DNA of 64,000 bases, from positions 62,783,001 to 62,847,000 of the forward strand of contig JARDYH010000002.1 of assembly GCA_029215795.1 (NCBI GenBank), written 5' to 3'. Source of the DNA: Anniella stebbinsi. Lineage: Eukaryota > Chordata > Lepidosauria > Squamata > Anniellidae. Below are positions 43,413-55,569 of the stretch, piece by piece; within the stretch, counting starts at the first letter, position 1; each line of letters begins with the position of its first letter. The translations under genes and the position numbers were made by a program. The notes under the pieces are model-generated. The model worked only from the letters and a program-made list of their open reading frames with translations. It did not search any database and was not told the origin of the DNA.

Positions 43413-44265
43413 AGATTGATGCAGCAGCAAATCCCCCCATCATCCCCAGGGAGATCTGTTGTTGTTGCAGGTTAGGAGGAGAGAGAAAGAGAGAGAGAGG
43501 AGTGCCTCCTTCTCACACCCCCTTTCAATGCATCGGAATTCTGAATCCAAATCCAAAGCTTGCACAGCCTAGTAGAAGCCATCTGATTAGCGCTAACTAC
43601 AGGGGTGGAAACCACAGACATTACAAAAGAGGGCTGGAAGAAACATGGTAAGAGTGATGTGGCAACAACCAGATCACTTGAGGCCGTTAGCACACAGGCG
43701 GTTTTAAGCACACTCACCGTGATTTTGATCCACTTCTTCAGCATGGGACTCGCATGACGTTGTCCCCCTCGCATTGTTCTCGTGCCCTGAGTGCTCCATT
43801 TTTAGTTTCTGTTTTGATTTAACCCTGAATGGGCAAAGTCTGTTTCAGGCAAGTTTAAGCAAGTTCAACAGGCTGAGCTGAGCTATTGGAGCAAAACCAA
43901 CCACGTGTGTTTCAAAATGCTAGATTCGCATAGGAAACGGAGGAGGACACGCGAAGCAATCCAGGGGGGAAATGGTACTTGTGATAAAGGCCTGAGTAAT
44001 GAAATACTCCAGGTGAGCTAAAGCCTCTGCCCCTCAGTGGGGATTTACTAAACATTCAGTCAATGCCCTCCCACAATGCCAATCAAACTGTGATTTGTGA
44101 TTATATCAACTCAGACACCTGAGAGCAATGTTCATAGATATGTGAACTAAAAACTGAAATCATGCAACTTTGAAACTGTAAACTTCATAAAATATTGCAT
44201 TCATGGACACCAAAGGCTCCACTTTCACCACTTTTGTAGCTAAATATTATGATAGAAAGGCAAGA
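43413..44265. other. No gene recognised
   Basis: GA-rich tract at 43480-43500; otherwise nothing nameable. Confidence 0.4.
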
Positions 44266-44269
44266 TATG

Positions 44270-45300
44270 CACCTCCCAACCTTTCCTGCTGTGGAACCCC
44301 AGCTGTGAAATGAGCTCCCTAGAGAGGTTTGCCTCGAATCTACGAGCATCTCTACATTAAGGGAAATCATGTTGTTTACCAGGGGCTGTTGTGCTTCCTT
44401 GTTCTTTGATGCAGTTGATATGGGCTGAATTACATAGGAAGAGAGAGGCAACAAGGTGGAAGATCCTGCTGTTTCCCGGGGCTCCTTTAAATGGCAGACA
44501 CGTTTGAATCGAGGGAGCGCCTCTCTCTTTCCCTGGCATATGTGTAAAGGAGTAGGGGAGGAGGTCTTGTTTTCATCTGCTGTAAGTCTGGAATCCTTGG
44601 CACAGTTACTTGGGAGTGAGACCCATTGAACACAATGGGACTTATTTCAAAGTAGACACATGGGGAACTAATAGCGTAAACCAACAGAAAAAAAATAATT
44701 AAAAAGAATTGCATTGGATTTAAACCTAGCACACGTTCTGTTGTGTCTTGGGTATGTAACTCTTGTTCCCCTATTTTTAACTGGTTCATTTTTATAATTG
44801 TTGTAATTGTAGCTATTTTACTCTGCTGGTCAAGTGACTCTTGTCTCCCTGTTTTTAATTGGGTTGTTTTTATAATTGCTGTATTTGAGTTATTTTAAAT
44901 CTGCTGATCTATGACCGCAATAAAATTATTTGGAGATTGAATTATTTGGAGAGGTCCTGTTGGTTAATAACATCATGAAATCAACCTGCAAACTTCCATG
45001 AGTGACCAATCATGGGTGTGCTATAAATAGCTCATTTAGAGAAACCCCCTGTTGTACTCCTTTCAGTGCCAGTGAAGACATTTTTATTTTCCCAGGCACA
45101 CTAGCATTCCAGTCTTTTCATGCTGCTGTTGTAAATCTGTATTTTATATTTCTGCATTGTTACTAGGTTTTATTCTAGTTGTACTTTTATATTGTAATTT
45201 TAAGCATTTTATATTGTTTTTAATTTTTGTGAATTGCCCAGAGAGTTTCGGCTATTGGGCAATATAGAAATGTAAGTCTAGACATAAACAAATAAGGTGA
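44270..45300 (+). repeat. Composite of LINE 3' fragments and short repeats
   Basis: GGAACCCCAGCTGTGAAATG and CTCCCTAGAGAGGTTTGCCT near 44290-44335 are LINE 3' UTR-like. A palindromic short-repeat copy lies at 44597-44720. Two adjacent units of about 79 bp starting (T)AACTCTTGTTCCCC and TGACTCTTGTCTCCC lie at 44757-44910. A LINE terminal module (GAATTGCCCAGAGAGTTTCGGCTATTGGGC-like) lies at 45231-45262. Confidence 0.5.
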
Positions 45301-45461
45301 CTATGTATGTGTGTGTATGTGTGTCCAGGGCCTCCTTGACTGAAAATAATGAACTAACTACATTGACTCAAGTGGAATAGCAATCCATCAAAATTAAAAT
45401 TGTTGATTTCTTTTCATGGGCAGAAATCCACAACTCAAGATGTGAAAAAGAACAGAAAGAA

Positions 45462-45945
45462 GGGCCATGTTTACACCATGCAGTTATACCGAGGTTGTCT
45501 CTAGGTCATCCCTGTGAATCCAAATGACACACAGGGGATTCCCTGGGTCAACCCGGGATGGCCAGAGACTTTTGCCGGAATAACTGAAACTGGGGATGTC
45601 CCAGTTTTTCCATGGTTCCGGAACAACCCCAAGGACTGCAGCTGGTGTGGCACGGGCTCCCAGGTCCTCAAATGGGCACGGAGCTGCATGGGGTGGCTCC
45701 GTGCCCATGGGCGGCCAGCAATTTCACCATCCCTGGGATGGGGGGGGGGGTTGCCATGGAGTTTGGTGGAGGTTACTTACTTTTTCACCACGTGACTGGC
45801 ACCTCTTAAAAAATGGTGCCCACGACATCCCTCTTCCCTTCTGGGGCATCACATGGCTGTATAGAAGCTGGAGGAGGATCACAGAAGCAGGTAAGTCCAC
45901 GATCCTCCCCCTCCCTCCCACTACACCCTTAGGTGTAGATAAGTC
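45462..45945 (+). mobile_element. Non-autonomous DNA transposon, about 480 bp, copy 1
   Basis: It begins GGGCCATGTTTACACCATG and ends CTTAGGTGTAGATAAGTCC, giving imperfect inverted ends. The whole length is collinear with 47508-47970 (shared GGGGATGTCCCAGTTTTTC, GGTGGCTCCGTGCCCATGG, AGCAGGTAAGTCCACGATC). The overlapping open frames on both strands come from this repeat. Confidence 0.75.
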
Positions 45946-46371
45946 CAAGGTATTCGTCCTCTGGTCTTGACCCATGCCTACACTAGCACTTATTTCATAA
46001 GTTTAGTCTTTGCCAGGACACCCTATGTGGAAAAAAGAATTTATAAATGTTAAATGGAAATTCTTTTCTTAGAGTGAATTGTAAAATGGATGAAGGATGT
46101 GAAGGGTTATGATACTCTGCGTCACTTAATCTAGTTTCTGGAAACGGCAAGATTACAAATGAGAGAATTTGTTCCATTTTGCATTTGTCTGTTTAAAGGC
46201 ATGTACTATACATACCAAACATATCCTCCTCCAGTGTAGCAGAAAGCCATCTTAAAGCTGGGCTATTTTCCTGGCTCTTGGATGGATGCTCAGCTTGTAA
46301 GTAGCTTCTGAGCAGACATATATAGAATTGCACTGTAAATCCTTCTCCTCCATCCCATCCTGGGCAGGAAC

Positions 46372-46495
46372 GACACTACTGCTTTATAACAGTACTGAAG
46401 TGCACTGACAACTGTTGGGGCCCATGACACATTCTATATACCATTTTCAAACCACTTTCATAGTGTTATATCCTGCTTGGTGTAGATCTGGCCAA
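46372..46495. mobile_element. MITE, second copy of the 1749-1895 family
   Basis: Shares CACTACTGCTTTATAAC, CAACTGTTGGGGCCCATGACACA and TATATCCTGCTTGGTGTAGAT with 1749-1895. The outer left end has lost the CCTATCTACAC terminus. Confidence 0.55.
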
Positions 46496-47232
46496 GATAA
46501 ATTTCCCGGTAAGACACATTTGGCCTAGCAGGCTCAATGGCCAATGCTACGATATTGTTTGGACAGGGGCTGGGTCACTGTGCTCTTTAGTGTGGCTTTG
46601 GGAACTGCACAGATCTCAGCACAGTGCTTCACAAGGCTGGGCCAAAGGAATCTCAAAGCATTAGAAAAATGCTTTTGTTCACATACTACTGAGTCTCAAA
46701 AGATGTCACTGTAATTCTTCATCCAAAGGCCTTGGGTTCTTTCATTTTACAGTTTATTTAGTGTTGTGGAATTATTTACTATAACAGTTCTGCTTTTAAA
46801 AAATACAAGAGATTTAATGCTAGAGGGATATTAAAAACAAACAAGATTAGAGTAATGCATTAAGGTACACATGGAGTTACAAATGCCTTCCACTAACATT
46901 CCACAACATGGTCATAGCTCTAAGGGTGGCTCGTTTTTGATTAGTGAATGTTTGCACTGATTACTGTATGATACAATATGTGTATACTACAAATGTTTAA
47001 TGAAATACAAGCAAAGTGCCTGCCAGCATGAGTTGTGGTATTTACTTTCTTCCATCAAATTGAATGCCCCTGGTTGAAAGAAAGCTCACTGCTAATGAGG
47101 GCTAGTCAGAGTCACCCATATCTGAGGCAAAGGTTATGTTTCACCATCACTTGTTTGAAGCCCCACAAACTTCTCTCACAGAAATCAAAGGGAGTGATTG
47201 ACTCCTTACATGAGAAGAGGACAGGTGAAAAC
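46496..47232. other. No gene recognised
   Basis: No supported coding region, RNA gene or repeat I can name. Confidence 0.4.
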
Positions 47233-47507
47233 TTAGGACTAAACTACATGCTACTTTAAAGATGTAGCTACCAAACACATCTTTAAAAATAAAAAAAATC
47301 TAAAGTAAGTGCAGAGGACCCAGTTTGGATCAAGACCTTAGCATGTGAGGTAGTGGGGTTTAATCCTTTGCCCCCTGTCATAGACCAGCAATGCCATATT
47401 CCATGAGTGGAAGGAAAAGCAGGAGTCCTTAGAAGGATGCAGAGGCTAACAGGAGACCAATAGGAACCAGCTCTGGTGGGTCTACTTGGCCATTTTATAA
47501 CAACCAA
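47233..47507. repeat. Partial copy of the 28975-29395 DNA transposon
   Basis: Begins GGACTAAACTACATGCTAC and contains CAGTTTGGATCAAGACCTTAG and GGGGTTTAATCC, matching the left half of 28975-29395. The right end is lost or abuts the element at 47508. Confidence 0.45.
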
Positions 47508-47970
47508 GGCCATGTCTAGACCAGGCAGTTATCCCGAGGTTATATTTAGGTCATCCATGTGCATCCAAATGATGCACAGGGGATCCTGGGATCAACTGGG
47601 GATGACCACAGACTTTCCCCTGGATAACTGAAACCAGGGATGTCCCAGTTTTTCTGCAGTCCTGGGACCTCGAGGACCACAGCTGGTGTGGCACACAATC
47701 ATGGATCTTCAAATGGGCATGGAGCTGCACAGGGTGGCTCCGTGCCCATGGGGATGGGGGGGCAGCAATTTTGCCATCCCTGAAATGGTGGGGGGGGCAT
47801 GGAGTTTGGCTGGGGAGTTCCTTACTTTTTCACGACACGACTGGGCTCCTCTTAAAAAAAAAATGGCGCCATGACGTCCCTCTTCTCTTCTGGAATGTCA
47901 CGTGGCCATATAGATGCTGGGGGAGGATCATGGAAGCAGGTAAGTCCACGATCTTAGGTGTAGATGAGCT
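47508..47970 (+). mobile_element. Non-autonomous DNA transposon, copy 2
   Basis: Same orientation as copy 1 at 45462-45945 and collinear throughout. Begins AAGGCCATGTCTAGACCAGG, ends TTAGGTGTAGATGAGC. Lacks a C-rich segment of about 20 bp present near the 3' end of copy 1. Confidence 0.75.
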
Positions 47971-48479
47971 GCAACTAAAACTCCACATGAAAGAGAACTG
48001 AAGTATAGGGTTGGCCTTCCCTCCCAGAGAGTTTTTTTTGGTGCATGTTCCTGGGTGAAGCGATAAAATAATCCCTCTTCTAGCCCTCCCAAGCATTGTT
48101 GTTATAAGTGCCTTCACAACGTGACTGGCTAGTCCAGTCTCGTGGAGGCCGTTGTGGGGTGGGGGCTGGGGAGAAGAGTCTGCGTGGAAGCCTGCCATTG
48201 GCGGCTTCAAATGGTGCCACAGCAACGCAGAAGAATGGAAAGAGAATAAATTATGCTCACCCCTCCCATCTGCATCTTCTTTTCGCAGCTCTCTCCCTCC
48301 CTCCCTGTAAGCAGTGTGGGCTCACTGGTTGCCTTTATGGGACCAAGTAGGATTTTTTTGCTCATAAATCACATTTATGTAGATGAGTTTTTTTCACCTA
48401 CTTCATACTGCAAGATGGGTTTGGGAGTAATAAATAGGTTGTTAATTAATAATTGGTCATGATATGAATCTGGCAGGTA
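47971..48479. other. No gene recognised
   Basis: Mixed composition with no domain or nameable repeat. Confidence 0.4.
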
Positions 48480-48850
48480 GATGCAGACATTTGGTGGGAC
48501 AGGGCTGGTGAGCATTCACAGGCACTATTCAGGTGATTGGTAATTCCTGAGGGCTCCCAGCTGTGAGTTTCACAGCCTCAGCTGGTGGGATAAGGATTCC
48601 TTTTGAGGCCAACCTTTCTCACCCACCCGGATCTGTATGGAGTGGGGAGGGATTGACGCCGGAAGGTCTCCCTACCCCAAACAGGGAAGCCTGTGTAGTG
48701 GCGAGGGTTGGCATCACTTAACAGGTGGTGAATGGCTCGCCCAATAAAGATAGATGTCTGCTTAGGTTTACCCAATCTGCAGATCTTTAATAAAGTGGCC
48801 CTATTTAAATCCATATACTGTGTCTCGATTCTTCTTGTCTCCAGTCTACA
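48480..48850 (+). mobile_element. Relic of a Ngaro-type element 3' end
   Basis: Collinear with the minus-strand 3' region at 9108-9534. Shared in order are GGTGAGCATTC-CAGGCAC, GGTAAT-CCTGAGG, ATAAGG-TT-CCTTT, CAACCTTTCTCACCCAC, CTACCCCAAA, and AATAAAGTGGCCC (48789-48801), then CTGTGTCTCG. No ORF of the element remains upstream. The minus-strand frame across this block (48578-49009) is incidental. Confidence 0.65.
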
Positions 48851-49504
48851 TTTCTCGCAATCCCTCCTTCCCTCACTCTTGTTTTGTGTAAACTCTTGCA
48901 ATGGCACTGCACTATTACTGAAAAGGTAATCAACACATCTATGTGGGGGCTCCCCACACACCTCTTGCAGTACAAATAAAAGGATCCAGGTTGCCTTTTG
49001 CCTAGGCAAAAGCCCCAGGTACGTTCAGTACATAAATGCTAAGTATTTTTAAAAATACAAATGTGTTTAATAAATCCAAACGTTCTAATAAATACAAATA
49101 TGTAATTAAATATTTTAAATAAGAAGAGATTAATAACAGTATGACCAGTCAGTTGTTTCATACGATGCTCCCCATTATTATTATTTTGCCAGAAACAGAA
49201 CTAAAAAGGGGAAAATAAATAATAAGGTAATGCCTTTTACAAATAGTCTGGAATATTTGACATGGGGGTTATCTTCACGTCGCTGGGTTTGCGCCGCCTC
49301 CCTCTGAAACCCTGCAGTTTCCATCTCCCAGGGTGGCGTTGGGCAATCGCGATGCTGAGGAGGGAGTGCAGGGTTCCTGGGTGGCCATCCAGGTACTAGA
49401 GCTGCCCCTTCCCTCTTCCTGGGGGAAGGCGATGAATAGCCAATTGCCTTCCACCAGGCACTGCCCCCGGTTTGGTCCCAGAGCGACGTCAGATGAGTTT
49501 TTCA
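48851..49504. other. No gene recognised
   Basis: AT-rich at 49000-49200, GC-richer at 49270-49500. The latter may be the flank of the repeat at 49505-49625, but no boundary is clear. Confidence 0.35.
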
Positions 49505-49625
49505 ATCTGTAGCTTCATGGGAAAGCCCTGCGGTGGCTGCGAAGCTGCACCTGCATCATATAACTGACACAGCACAGAACTGCAGCCACTGTGGGGCTTT
49601 CCCCACATATAGACAGCCCCATGGG
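49505..49625. repeat. Palindromic short element, copy 1
   Basis: GGAAAGCCCTGCGGTGGCTG ... ATCATATAACTGACACAGCAC ... CAGCCACTGTGGGGCTTTCC forms a hairpin with a central ATATAACTGACACAG. A reversed related copy is at 50512-50610. Confidence 0.6.
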
Positions 49626-50511
49626 AAGGGGGAGAACATAGGTACAGAGTTTGCTAACCAAATGCAAAGTCAAGAAATAAGTCATGAAGGAAGTCAAAGA
49701 ACTCTTTCGGTGCCCTAGCATCGCACAAAAGGTCTAATTTTGAGCTTGAGAAATATAGCTGAAAAAGCACTGAAGCTAAATAAATCAATGGCAGGCCTAA
49801 AGATTGCCTAGTTGATGAGCATGGAAACTATTGCAGCTGACAAAGTGGCTCATAATGAGTCTTGTGTTTAAGGCTCACATTTCACTCAATTTTAGTGCTG
49901 TGAAAGGTATAAAAAACAATGATATTTACAGCTGTCTTATCTAAAAGAAACAGATTCAAGGGCAAAAACTTTTTCTCTATTCTACTTGGCTTTTTAGTGC
50001 AGACAGCTCAGCTTCATGCATCAAAAGCCTTTAGATCTCTGCAGAGACTTCACAGAACTGGACAGAAATTACAGAGGAAACCTTTTTTTTAATGACAGAA
50101 AATATCCTTTCCATTGAGAAAAATGTTTGATGGGTAAAACACACACCTCAGAGGGAAATTTCACTGTAGTAACAGGAATGCCATTGAACAGTTTCATTTC
50201 AATCACCTGAAAACATATATTTTGTTATGAAAAGTGTAACAAAGCATGAACATGTTTATTTCATTAATTAATACATATAGTTAGTAGATCTTCCCTTGTT
50301 GTGTATGCTGCCTGGCTACTATCTCTGTGTATGTTGCCTGGCTACTATCTCTGCCCTCTCTTGTCCAACAATAAAATTTGAAAAATTAACTTTCTGTCAT
50401 GGAAGGTTCAGAGGGCCCACTAGCCAGGAAGCTAGAGCAGAACTTTATTATATTTCTCCAACAAGAACAGTTCCACAACAGGAAACTCCTTACTCCACCA
50501 AGGGACTGTCT
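49626..50511. other. No gene; short direct doublet
   Basis: TATGTTGCCTGGCTACTATCTCTG-like sequence is repeated in tandem at 50304-50352. Nothing else is nameable. Confidence 0.4.
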
Positions 50512-50610
50512 ATACATTTTGGAAGCCCTGTGGTGGTGCCATGGCAGTGCTATGTCAATTATATGATGCAGCAGCCTCCTCAAAGCCCTCATGGGCCTTT
50601 CCAGAGAAGC
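50512..50610. repeat. Palindromic short element, copy 2 (reversed)
   Basis: GGAAGCCCTGTGGTGGTGCC, TCAATTATATGATGCAGCAG and CCTCATGGGCCTTTCC match the inverse of 49505-49625 in order. Confidence 0.5.
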
Positions 50611-53085
50611 TCTGTATTTTAAAAGTTGGGGGCTTATCCCAACTTTTCAGGATGGAGTGAGGCAAACATGGCCCTTCTGCTGTCTAACCTTGCTCCTTCC
50701 TCAATGCGGAGGCGTGGCTCGATGGATGGTGACTCCTGATTGGTCACTGCCTGTCTGGGCAGAGGGTGGGCCCAGTCACCGGAAACCCTGCACTTTCACT
50801 GTGCATTGGGATTAGCCACTGCCTGTTTCGTGAAGTAAAATGATTATGTGGGGAGGAATTTTAAAGATGATCGGTACATTAAAGATGTTACTAGTAGTTA
50901 TTAGTGTGCCCATTAGCATAGCCCAGTTAAAGTAGTAAATAAGGAGATTTACATTTCAAAAAAGGTCATTTTTGTCAGGGCCTTGGTAAAGAGTGAAACT
51001 CCCCCCACCCTGGTTTCAAGATTGCTCATTCTGGCTTCCTAGTGGCTGCTATTTAAAACTAAAAAAGTGCATTCTTACAATTAACATTGCATGTAATTTG
51101 GCCCTATGTTCCAAATGTAGTGGCGGGCAAAGATCTGAAGAAGAGGACAGAAGGAATTATAATCTCCAATATAATACTGCTTTGAACTGATGAAAAGTAG
51201 TCAGGGAATGGTCTGTGTAGGGGAACACTGTGCATTGTTTACAATAGTAGATTGGCATGGAGCCATAGGCAGAGGCTGCAGAAGCAGAACAAGCAGAAGC
51301 AGCAATACAAATGCCTGTTAGTTAAGGACTCAGCGTGTTGTTGATGCTGTCAAGGGAGAGACATTGGAATTTGGCTAGTTAGACATGCAAATTAGGCAGA
51401 CCACTCAGGTACAGAAAATATGAAACAACTCACAGTCATTCTCAGTTTGAATTACAAAAACATTGGAATTCATCGGGCCAAAGTCAGGACTCATTATTCA
51501 TTTCAGAATTACAACTTACTAGATTTGACTTACAAACTGACCAATTTTGAATTTCAGTAGCATCACTAATTATAAAGGAAATCAGGTCTTGACACTGATG
51601 TTTCCAAATTCCCTGACAAATCCAATGGGTAAACTTTTGGCATTTGAGCTATCTGATCTTGTTTGCAATTAATATGGATCTTCTGATTCCATTGTCTCTT
51701 GCAAGGACATCAAACATTTGAGGTAGATACAAGAAATGCAAACTAGTCTGCACAGGCTACCTGTTTCTCAGGCTTGCTCATGTAATTCATCTCTGTATTC
51801 TATAATTTAAAACTTGATTACTTTTTTTTATAGAACTGCAGATCAGCTATAAACTATATGGGTTTTATGCTCTGACTACCTCAGAGAGGCCTTTGCCATA
51901 AAAGTTTATTTTTCTAGCTTCCAGGGAATTCTTCCACAACCCTATATATATGTTATTCAGCATGCTTATGCTGTAAGACTGAAGGCTTGAAAGTTGTTTT
52001 CTCTTCACATGAATATTACATGCATATCTAACCTGCCTGAAACACTTACTATCTATCTACAACCTGTGTCTTGCTATTTAGTTTTTAATACTAAGTCAGA
52101 TTAATACATTGACTAAAATGACTTTTTTATTATTTTCAGATCCATAGTAGTTATTATTACAATTATTATTATTTGTGTAACAATACTTGTGAGTGTTACC
52201 ATGGAAATGAAGGCCTAAACCAAATAACCTTTTGCCTTTTCATTTCCCGGGCTAACAGAAAATATTAGTGGTGAGACAGACGTGCCCTGTGTTAAAACAG
52301 AAGATGTTTATATCCTTCATATCACTGTTGAGCACATCCAGGGGCAGTGCCAGGGGGAGCACAGGGGGGCAAGCACCCCCCAAACAAGAGCTTCCCACCC
52401 CAGTTGCCACCCCAGTTGCTGGCATATCTGCCTTTACCAGGAGGGCTTCCCCAGACAAGGCAGCCTCAGCAAGGCATGGCAAGGGTTAACAATTAGCCTC
52501 GTCCTCCTCCTCCTCCTCCAGTTTCAGAGAAGGAGCGAAGGAGTGATGTGGGCCGGGCTTGTAGTGGGCCGGGCTTGTAGCTGCCTTGTTGAAGGCAACC
52601 CTCAGCTCTTTTAGAGGGGAGAGAGGTGGCCTCTCCTCTTCAGCCCCTTAGAGCCCTTTTCCCTCACTCAGCAGCAGGGACAGGGAGCCAGGCAACCCCA
52701 GATGCCAGTTGATTTCTGCTGATAATCACCTACACTTTCCAGGTACTGGTAATAGTATTTTTTATATTCCATCATGACTTCTTAGGGTTATTAACTATAT
52801 ACAGTCTTTTTATGCTGTTATTAAATGCCTATAAGATCCCAGACTGAAACTAGGAGTGGGGGAAGTATTGGTGGGAAGGGGATGTTTAAAGCTTTCCAGC
52901 CATTGCTGCTCTCACTCTCACTCTCACCCTCACCCCTGCCTCAAACCCTGCATTTTGCCCTCACTGGGGAAAATACGGAGTGGACTAGTTTCTCTCTTGC
53001 CCCCCCTGTATATTTGGTGGGTTGGTTGGGGTAGCTGCTAGAGAATGACTTTAAAAGCAACCATGCATAACATGGCACTATTTAG
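50611..53085. other. No gene recognised
   Basis: Mostly AT-rich. A (CCT)n-like run lies at 52502-52519, a doublet of GTGGGCCGGGCTTGTAG at 52546-52580, and a (CTCTCA)n run near 52910-52930. Small open frames have no domain. Confidence 0.45.
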
Positions 53086-53091
53086 ATGGTT

Positions 53092-53170
53092 TGGACCACA
53101 ACTCCCAGTATTCCTGACTATAGACCATGCTGGCTGGGGCTGATGGGAGTTTAAGTTCAAAACCTCTGGA
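53092..53170. repeat. Palindromic repeat with CCAGCCAGCATGG-like core, copy 1
   Basis: GGACCACAACTCCCAGTATTCC ... CATGCTGGCTGGGGCTGATGGGAGTT forms an inverted repeat. A second copy is at 55216-55335. Confidence 0.5.
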
Positions 53171-53319
53171 GAGAACCAAATTGGGGAAGAATGGTTTAGC
53201 GGAAGAATAGCTGGCAGTGTAAACACCCCTTACCAAGATTCCTTCCTCTCTTTCTAATTGCAGCATTCCACGTATTTCCATTTTTAAAAAATTAAAAGGC
53301 AGTAATTTGGGGAAAACTT

Positions 53320-53460
53320 TTACGCTTTTACATTTTATATTGTAATCTATAATGCGCTTTGTGGTTTTAATTGTTGTGAACTGACCAGAGAGTTTCATTG
53401 TAAGAATTGGTTCGTACCAATGCATGTTTACTCAGAAGTAAGTCACTGCCAATGGGTATT
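53320..53460 (+). repeat. LINE tail fragment plus palindromic short repeat
   Basis: TTAATTGTTGTGAACTGACCAGAGAGTTTC resembles the terminal LINE module at 27787-27820. It runs into CATGTTTACTCAGAAGTAAG, a part of the palindromic family at 8916-9006. Confidence 0.4.
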
Positions 53461-55210
53461 AGGAGCCCTTCTAGGCAAAGAAAGGGTTAATGGGTGTTTC
53501 CCTTCCCCTCCTTGCTTTCAGTTCTCCAACAGTTGTTGGGTCCAACTGTTTGTAAATATGGCCTAGAATCCATTTTGTTTTGTTGTATAATGCATTTCAT
53601 ATTGTGAAAATGTGGTTTTAAAAAAACCTTTTTTTCCTTTTCGTGGTGCAAGTTAATACATATTCCTGGCTAAATTCCTTCTGTTTCATGGGGTGGCATA
53701 CTTTTTTCTTCTTCTTAAACCTGTGATTATGTAACCCAAACTTGCTCACTTACAGCCACTGATTCTTAATTTCCTGCTGTCTCAGTTTGCCTATGTGTGA
53801 CATGGGTTCCGTGGTCTCCCATCTCCCTTTATAGCCAAGTGTGGGCTTGGCTATAAATACCTTTCTCTGTGTTATGACATTCTCTGGATAAATTATTTTT
53901 AAAGACTCTTTAAAAAAGAAGCCTGATCTCTGATGGTTCTGGGAATTTAGTATGCTGCAATTATGTAACCCAAAAACACACTCTCTTGCAGTTCTTGACT
54001 TTTATTGCCTGCTGCCCCAGTTTGCCTGTGTGTGAAATGGGCTTCTTCCTTTCTCACCTTCCTTTGCTTTCAGTAAGTGAGCTCTGCCACAAACTGCTTT
54101 CTCTGTGTTATTCGGGATAGGTTTCTGGGAGGGGGTGATCCCCTTGGCTCTGCCTCTAGTGAAACCATTTTCTGCCCCACCAGTTAGGGTTAGGTAACTG
54201 AAGTTTGGGGTGGGGGCACTCATAACTGCATCAACTTAAAACCCCTGATGCCTAAACTTATTCTTGGCAGTTCTCCAAACTATACTCTGACAGCAACTGC
54301 CAGAGCAGCAAGAACATCCTTGGAAGGATTAATCTGCTTATTCTTTTTTTCTTAGGACAGTAGGCAAGGAAAAATGAGAGGGGGAGGAAAGAATTAACCT
54401 GTACCTTCTCCACATCTTCCTTTTTTTCTCCTCAGAGAATTAGAACAGGAATGGGTGCAGGTGGGACGGGCGGAAGAATTTACTCACAGTTCAAGCCTAT
54501 GAATGTTTATTCATCAATTAATCCCATCATATTCAGTGCCTCTTCTTTCTTTTATTCCATATTACAAAGGCAATGGACTGCAAAAACAACAACAACACCC
54601 AGCTTCCTCAGGAGTTTCATCTTCAAAAACTTCATCTTTTGGATCTTCTCATGCATTGGGTTTCCTAGGCCCAAGTGTCTCCGTTTGCTCTTTCCTTACA
54701 CTAAAAGTGTGAGATATGCTTTTATTTTTCTTTCAGAAATCTTAACATGTGGGATACAGTCCGCCCACCTAGAAACATACTTTGCCCCTTCTGTGCCACT
54801 ACCGGGCACATCTGTTCCACCTCCTGGAGTTTAATGTGTGGTGCACTGGTGGCAGAAGTTCTGAATGTTAAAAGTTACCCAAGGAGAGGACTGGAGTTTG
54901 GAAGCATGTTGTCTCAGCCAGATCAGGCCCTGCCTTGTGAATACCTATGACTACATTTTGTACTAGCAATTTGTTGAATCAGATACTGGTCTAGATACAT
55001 TCTTGGACTGACATTTCAGAAAGGCTAATAATGCCTTTTTTTTTCATGGAGAACAGTTATTTCCTGCCAAAATCACTTTCCCCCACCACGTGTTCCAATT
55101 TTGTTTCATTCTATCTGAGTTGCTGTTGTTGTTGTTTTCCCTAGCATAAGACTTTCACCAGTAGTCTGAAGTGGTACAGACCATTCTACTACATGTGTTC
55201 CATAGACCTT
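53461..55210. other. No gene; diverged direct duplication
   Basis: Two related blocks occur at about 53720-53900 and 53950-54120. Both contain ATTATGTAACCCAAA, GCTGTCTCAGTTTGCCT or GCTGCCCCAGTTTGCCT, GTGTGTGACATGGG or GTGTGTGAAATGGG, and TTTCTCTGTGTTAT. They are an old direct duplication about 230 bp apart. No coding region is supported, and the open frame at 54451-54834 has no domain. Confidence 0.45.
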
Positions 55211-55215
55211 ACTCT

Positions 55216-55335
55216 AGAGCAGCATTGCCCAACCTGGTGTACTCCAGATGTTTTGTACTACAACTCCTATAATCCCCAGCCAGCATGGCCTGTGGTCAGG
55301 GATTATGGGAGGTATAGTCTAAAACATTTGGCGGG
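55216..55335. repeat. Palindromic repeat with CCAGCCAGCATGG core, copy 2
   Basis: ACTACAACTCCTATAATCCCCAGCCAGCATGGCC ... GGGATTATGGGAGGTATAGT folds on itself; same family as 53092-53170. Confidence 0.55.
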
Positions 55336-55569
55336 TACCAAATTGCCTCTTCCTGTACTAATGTTACGGAATACTTCCCCCAACTCTAAATATGTTTTGA
55401 GTTGGAATCAAGATGAAATCAGCTCAGTTGCCATGTTCATCTCGATCTGGTTCACTTACTTTTCAGTGTCATTGTATGTTTGGTCTTGAGAGATACAATT
55501 CAGCCTGACAAGAGCATCTGCATTCCAACTCTATGAGTTTATACATGTTCTATCTACTGCAGGCATGGT

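Noticed and set aside
48578..49009. 143-codon minus-strand frame
   Set aside because: It is antisense to the Ngaro 3' relic, and the homology is to the opposite, non-coding strand.
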